64,000 nt of DNA from Prochlorococcus marinus str. MIT 9314 (GTDB lineage: Bacteria; Cyanobacteriota; Cyanobacteriia; PCC-6307; Cyanobiaceae). The stretch spans positions 124,001 to 188,000 of the forward strand of contig NZ_JNAO01000013.1 in NCBI RefSeq assembly GCF_000760035.1, written 5' to 3'. A program made the translations under genes and the position numbers. Shown here piece after piece: positions 63,485-64,000 of the stretch (position 1 is its first letter; every line of letters begins with the position of its first letter). The notes beneath the pieces were generated by a model. That model was given only the letters and a program-made list of their open reading frames with translations. It was not told the DNA's origin and made no database searches.

Positions 63485-64000
63485 TCAATCTAGTTCAAAC
63501 TTGTCCATCCAAGTTTCATCAATTTCTAACTTTGGTTGATCTTCTTTAAAAAGTAACTGATTTTGTAAAACCAAAACATCCATTTCAGTTCTCATAAAAC
63601 ATCTATAAGCATCCTGAGGAGAACAAACAATAGGCTCACCTCTTACATTAAATGAGGTATTTATAACACTTGAACAGCCAGTTCTCTTCTTGAAAGCTTT
63701 TATTAATCCATGATATCTTGGATTTGTTCTCTGATTTACTGTTTGAATTCTTGCTGAATAATCAATATGAGTAACTGCTGGTATTGCTGAACGGATTATA
63801 TTTAATTTGTCTATACCAAAAAGATTTTCTTCCTTAGTACTCATTTTTTTACAAAGTTCTTCACGTACTGGGGCAACAAGAAGCATATATGGACTTTTTA
63901 TATTTAATTCAAATTGTGTAGAGACATCTTCCTCTAATATTGAGGGTGCGAAAGGCCTAAAGCTTTCCCTATATTTTATTTTTAAGTTCATAACGCTCTG
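63485..64000 (-). CDS. NodU/CmcH-family carbamoyltransferase (5' part beyond window)
   Basis: C-terminal 171 residues of a carbamoyltransferase that adds carbamoyl groups to sugars or other hydroxyls. The frame is open through the right edge (QSVMNLKIKYRESFRPFAPS). The family C-terminal domain is clear: ESFRPFAPSILEEDV, IPAVTHIDYSARIQTVN, and the signature TGCSSVINTSFNVRGEPIVC, whose core is NTSFNVRGEPIV. The N-terminal domain lies outside the window. With SxtJ and DUF5989 it forms a three-gene unit, probably part of a surface-glycan cluster. Confidence 0.93.
   Translation of the reverse strand, partial: QSVMNLKIKYRESFRPFAPSILEEDVSTQFELNIKSPYMLLVAPVREELCKKMSTKEENLFGIDKLNIIRSAIPAVTHIDYSARIQTVNQRTNPRYHGLIKAFKKRTGCSSVINTSFNVRGEPIVCSPQDAYRCFMRTEMDVLVLQNQLLFKEDQPKLEIDETWMDKFELD

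Overview
The window is a 64 kb piece of an AT-rich, tightly packed cyanobacterial chromosome, most probably a high-light-adapted marine Prochlorococcus. The gene content supports this: NblS/Hik33 sensor kinase, Ycf63/MlaE permease, DUF1825, DUF3086 and DUF3119 proteins, the ClpR/ClpP3 pair, a PIN/TRAM membrane protein, ZipN/Ftn2, a high-light-inducible protein and nickel superoxide dismutase with its maturation peptidase and transporter. Intergenic gaps are short, many neighbours overlap by 4 to 17 bases, TTG/GTG starts are common and Shine-Dalgarno sequences are mostly absent. I saw no insertion sequence, integrase, CRISPR array or rRNA operon. The species assignment is an inference from gene content and order.

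Layout. 1-3.1 kb: nblS (3' end outside the window) and purD, leftward. 3.2-10.1 kb: a rightward envelope run, purC, bamA, lpxC, fabZ, lpxA, lpxB, msrA (outer-membrane protein assembly and lipid A synthesis). 10.1-21 kb: pepA, a GIY-YIG-like protein, DUF1825, tyrS, pyrF, plsY, DUF3086/DUF3119/MlaE, a GPH-family transporter, tRNA-Gly and a glycogen-debranching enzyme. 21-23.5 kb: the one large non-coding gap (625 bases), hup, then four tiny uncharacterised proteins and a high-light-inducible protein. 23.5-30.3 kb: cobD, ilvC, clpP, clpR, PIN/TRAM, hemW, panB and the SRP RNA.

30.3-35.4 kb: a leftward division and cell-wall block (miaB, ddl, an unknown membrane protein, ftsQ, ftsZ) and tRNA-His. 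35.5-43.6 kb: a cytosine-deaminase-like amidohydrolase with an FAD oxidase, folC, argD directly behind tRNA-Leu, two overlapping micro-proteins, murA and an RNA methyltransferase. 43.6-48.1 kb: lpd, trpC, sodT, sodX, sodN and an FKBP. 48.2-56.8 kb: lnt, mnmA, nnr, a group 2 sigma factor, pdhA and zipN. 56.9-62.8 kb: ffh, rpsP, phoH, a Bax-inhibitor-1 protein, era and trmD. 62.9-64 kb: a leftward carbamoyltransferase/SxtJ/DUF5989 cassette that probably opens a cell-surface glycan region beyond the right edge.

The most notable observations are these. Two conserved genes (sodX and the SpoU/TrmH methyltransferase) have no ATG, GTG or TTG that would keep the conserved N-terminus. argD starts 5 bases after a tRNA 3' end. 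An ATGA-coupled pair of single-span micro-proteins lies between argD and murA. A GC-rich structured island precedes hup. The cytosine-deaminase-like enzyme keeps its metal site but differs in the substrate pocket. No clearly new multi-gene system is evident; the best candidates are the micro-protein pair and the small-protein cluster at 22-23.5 kb.
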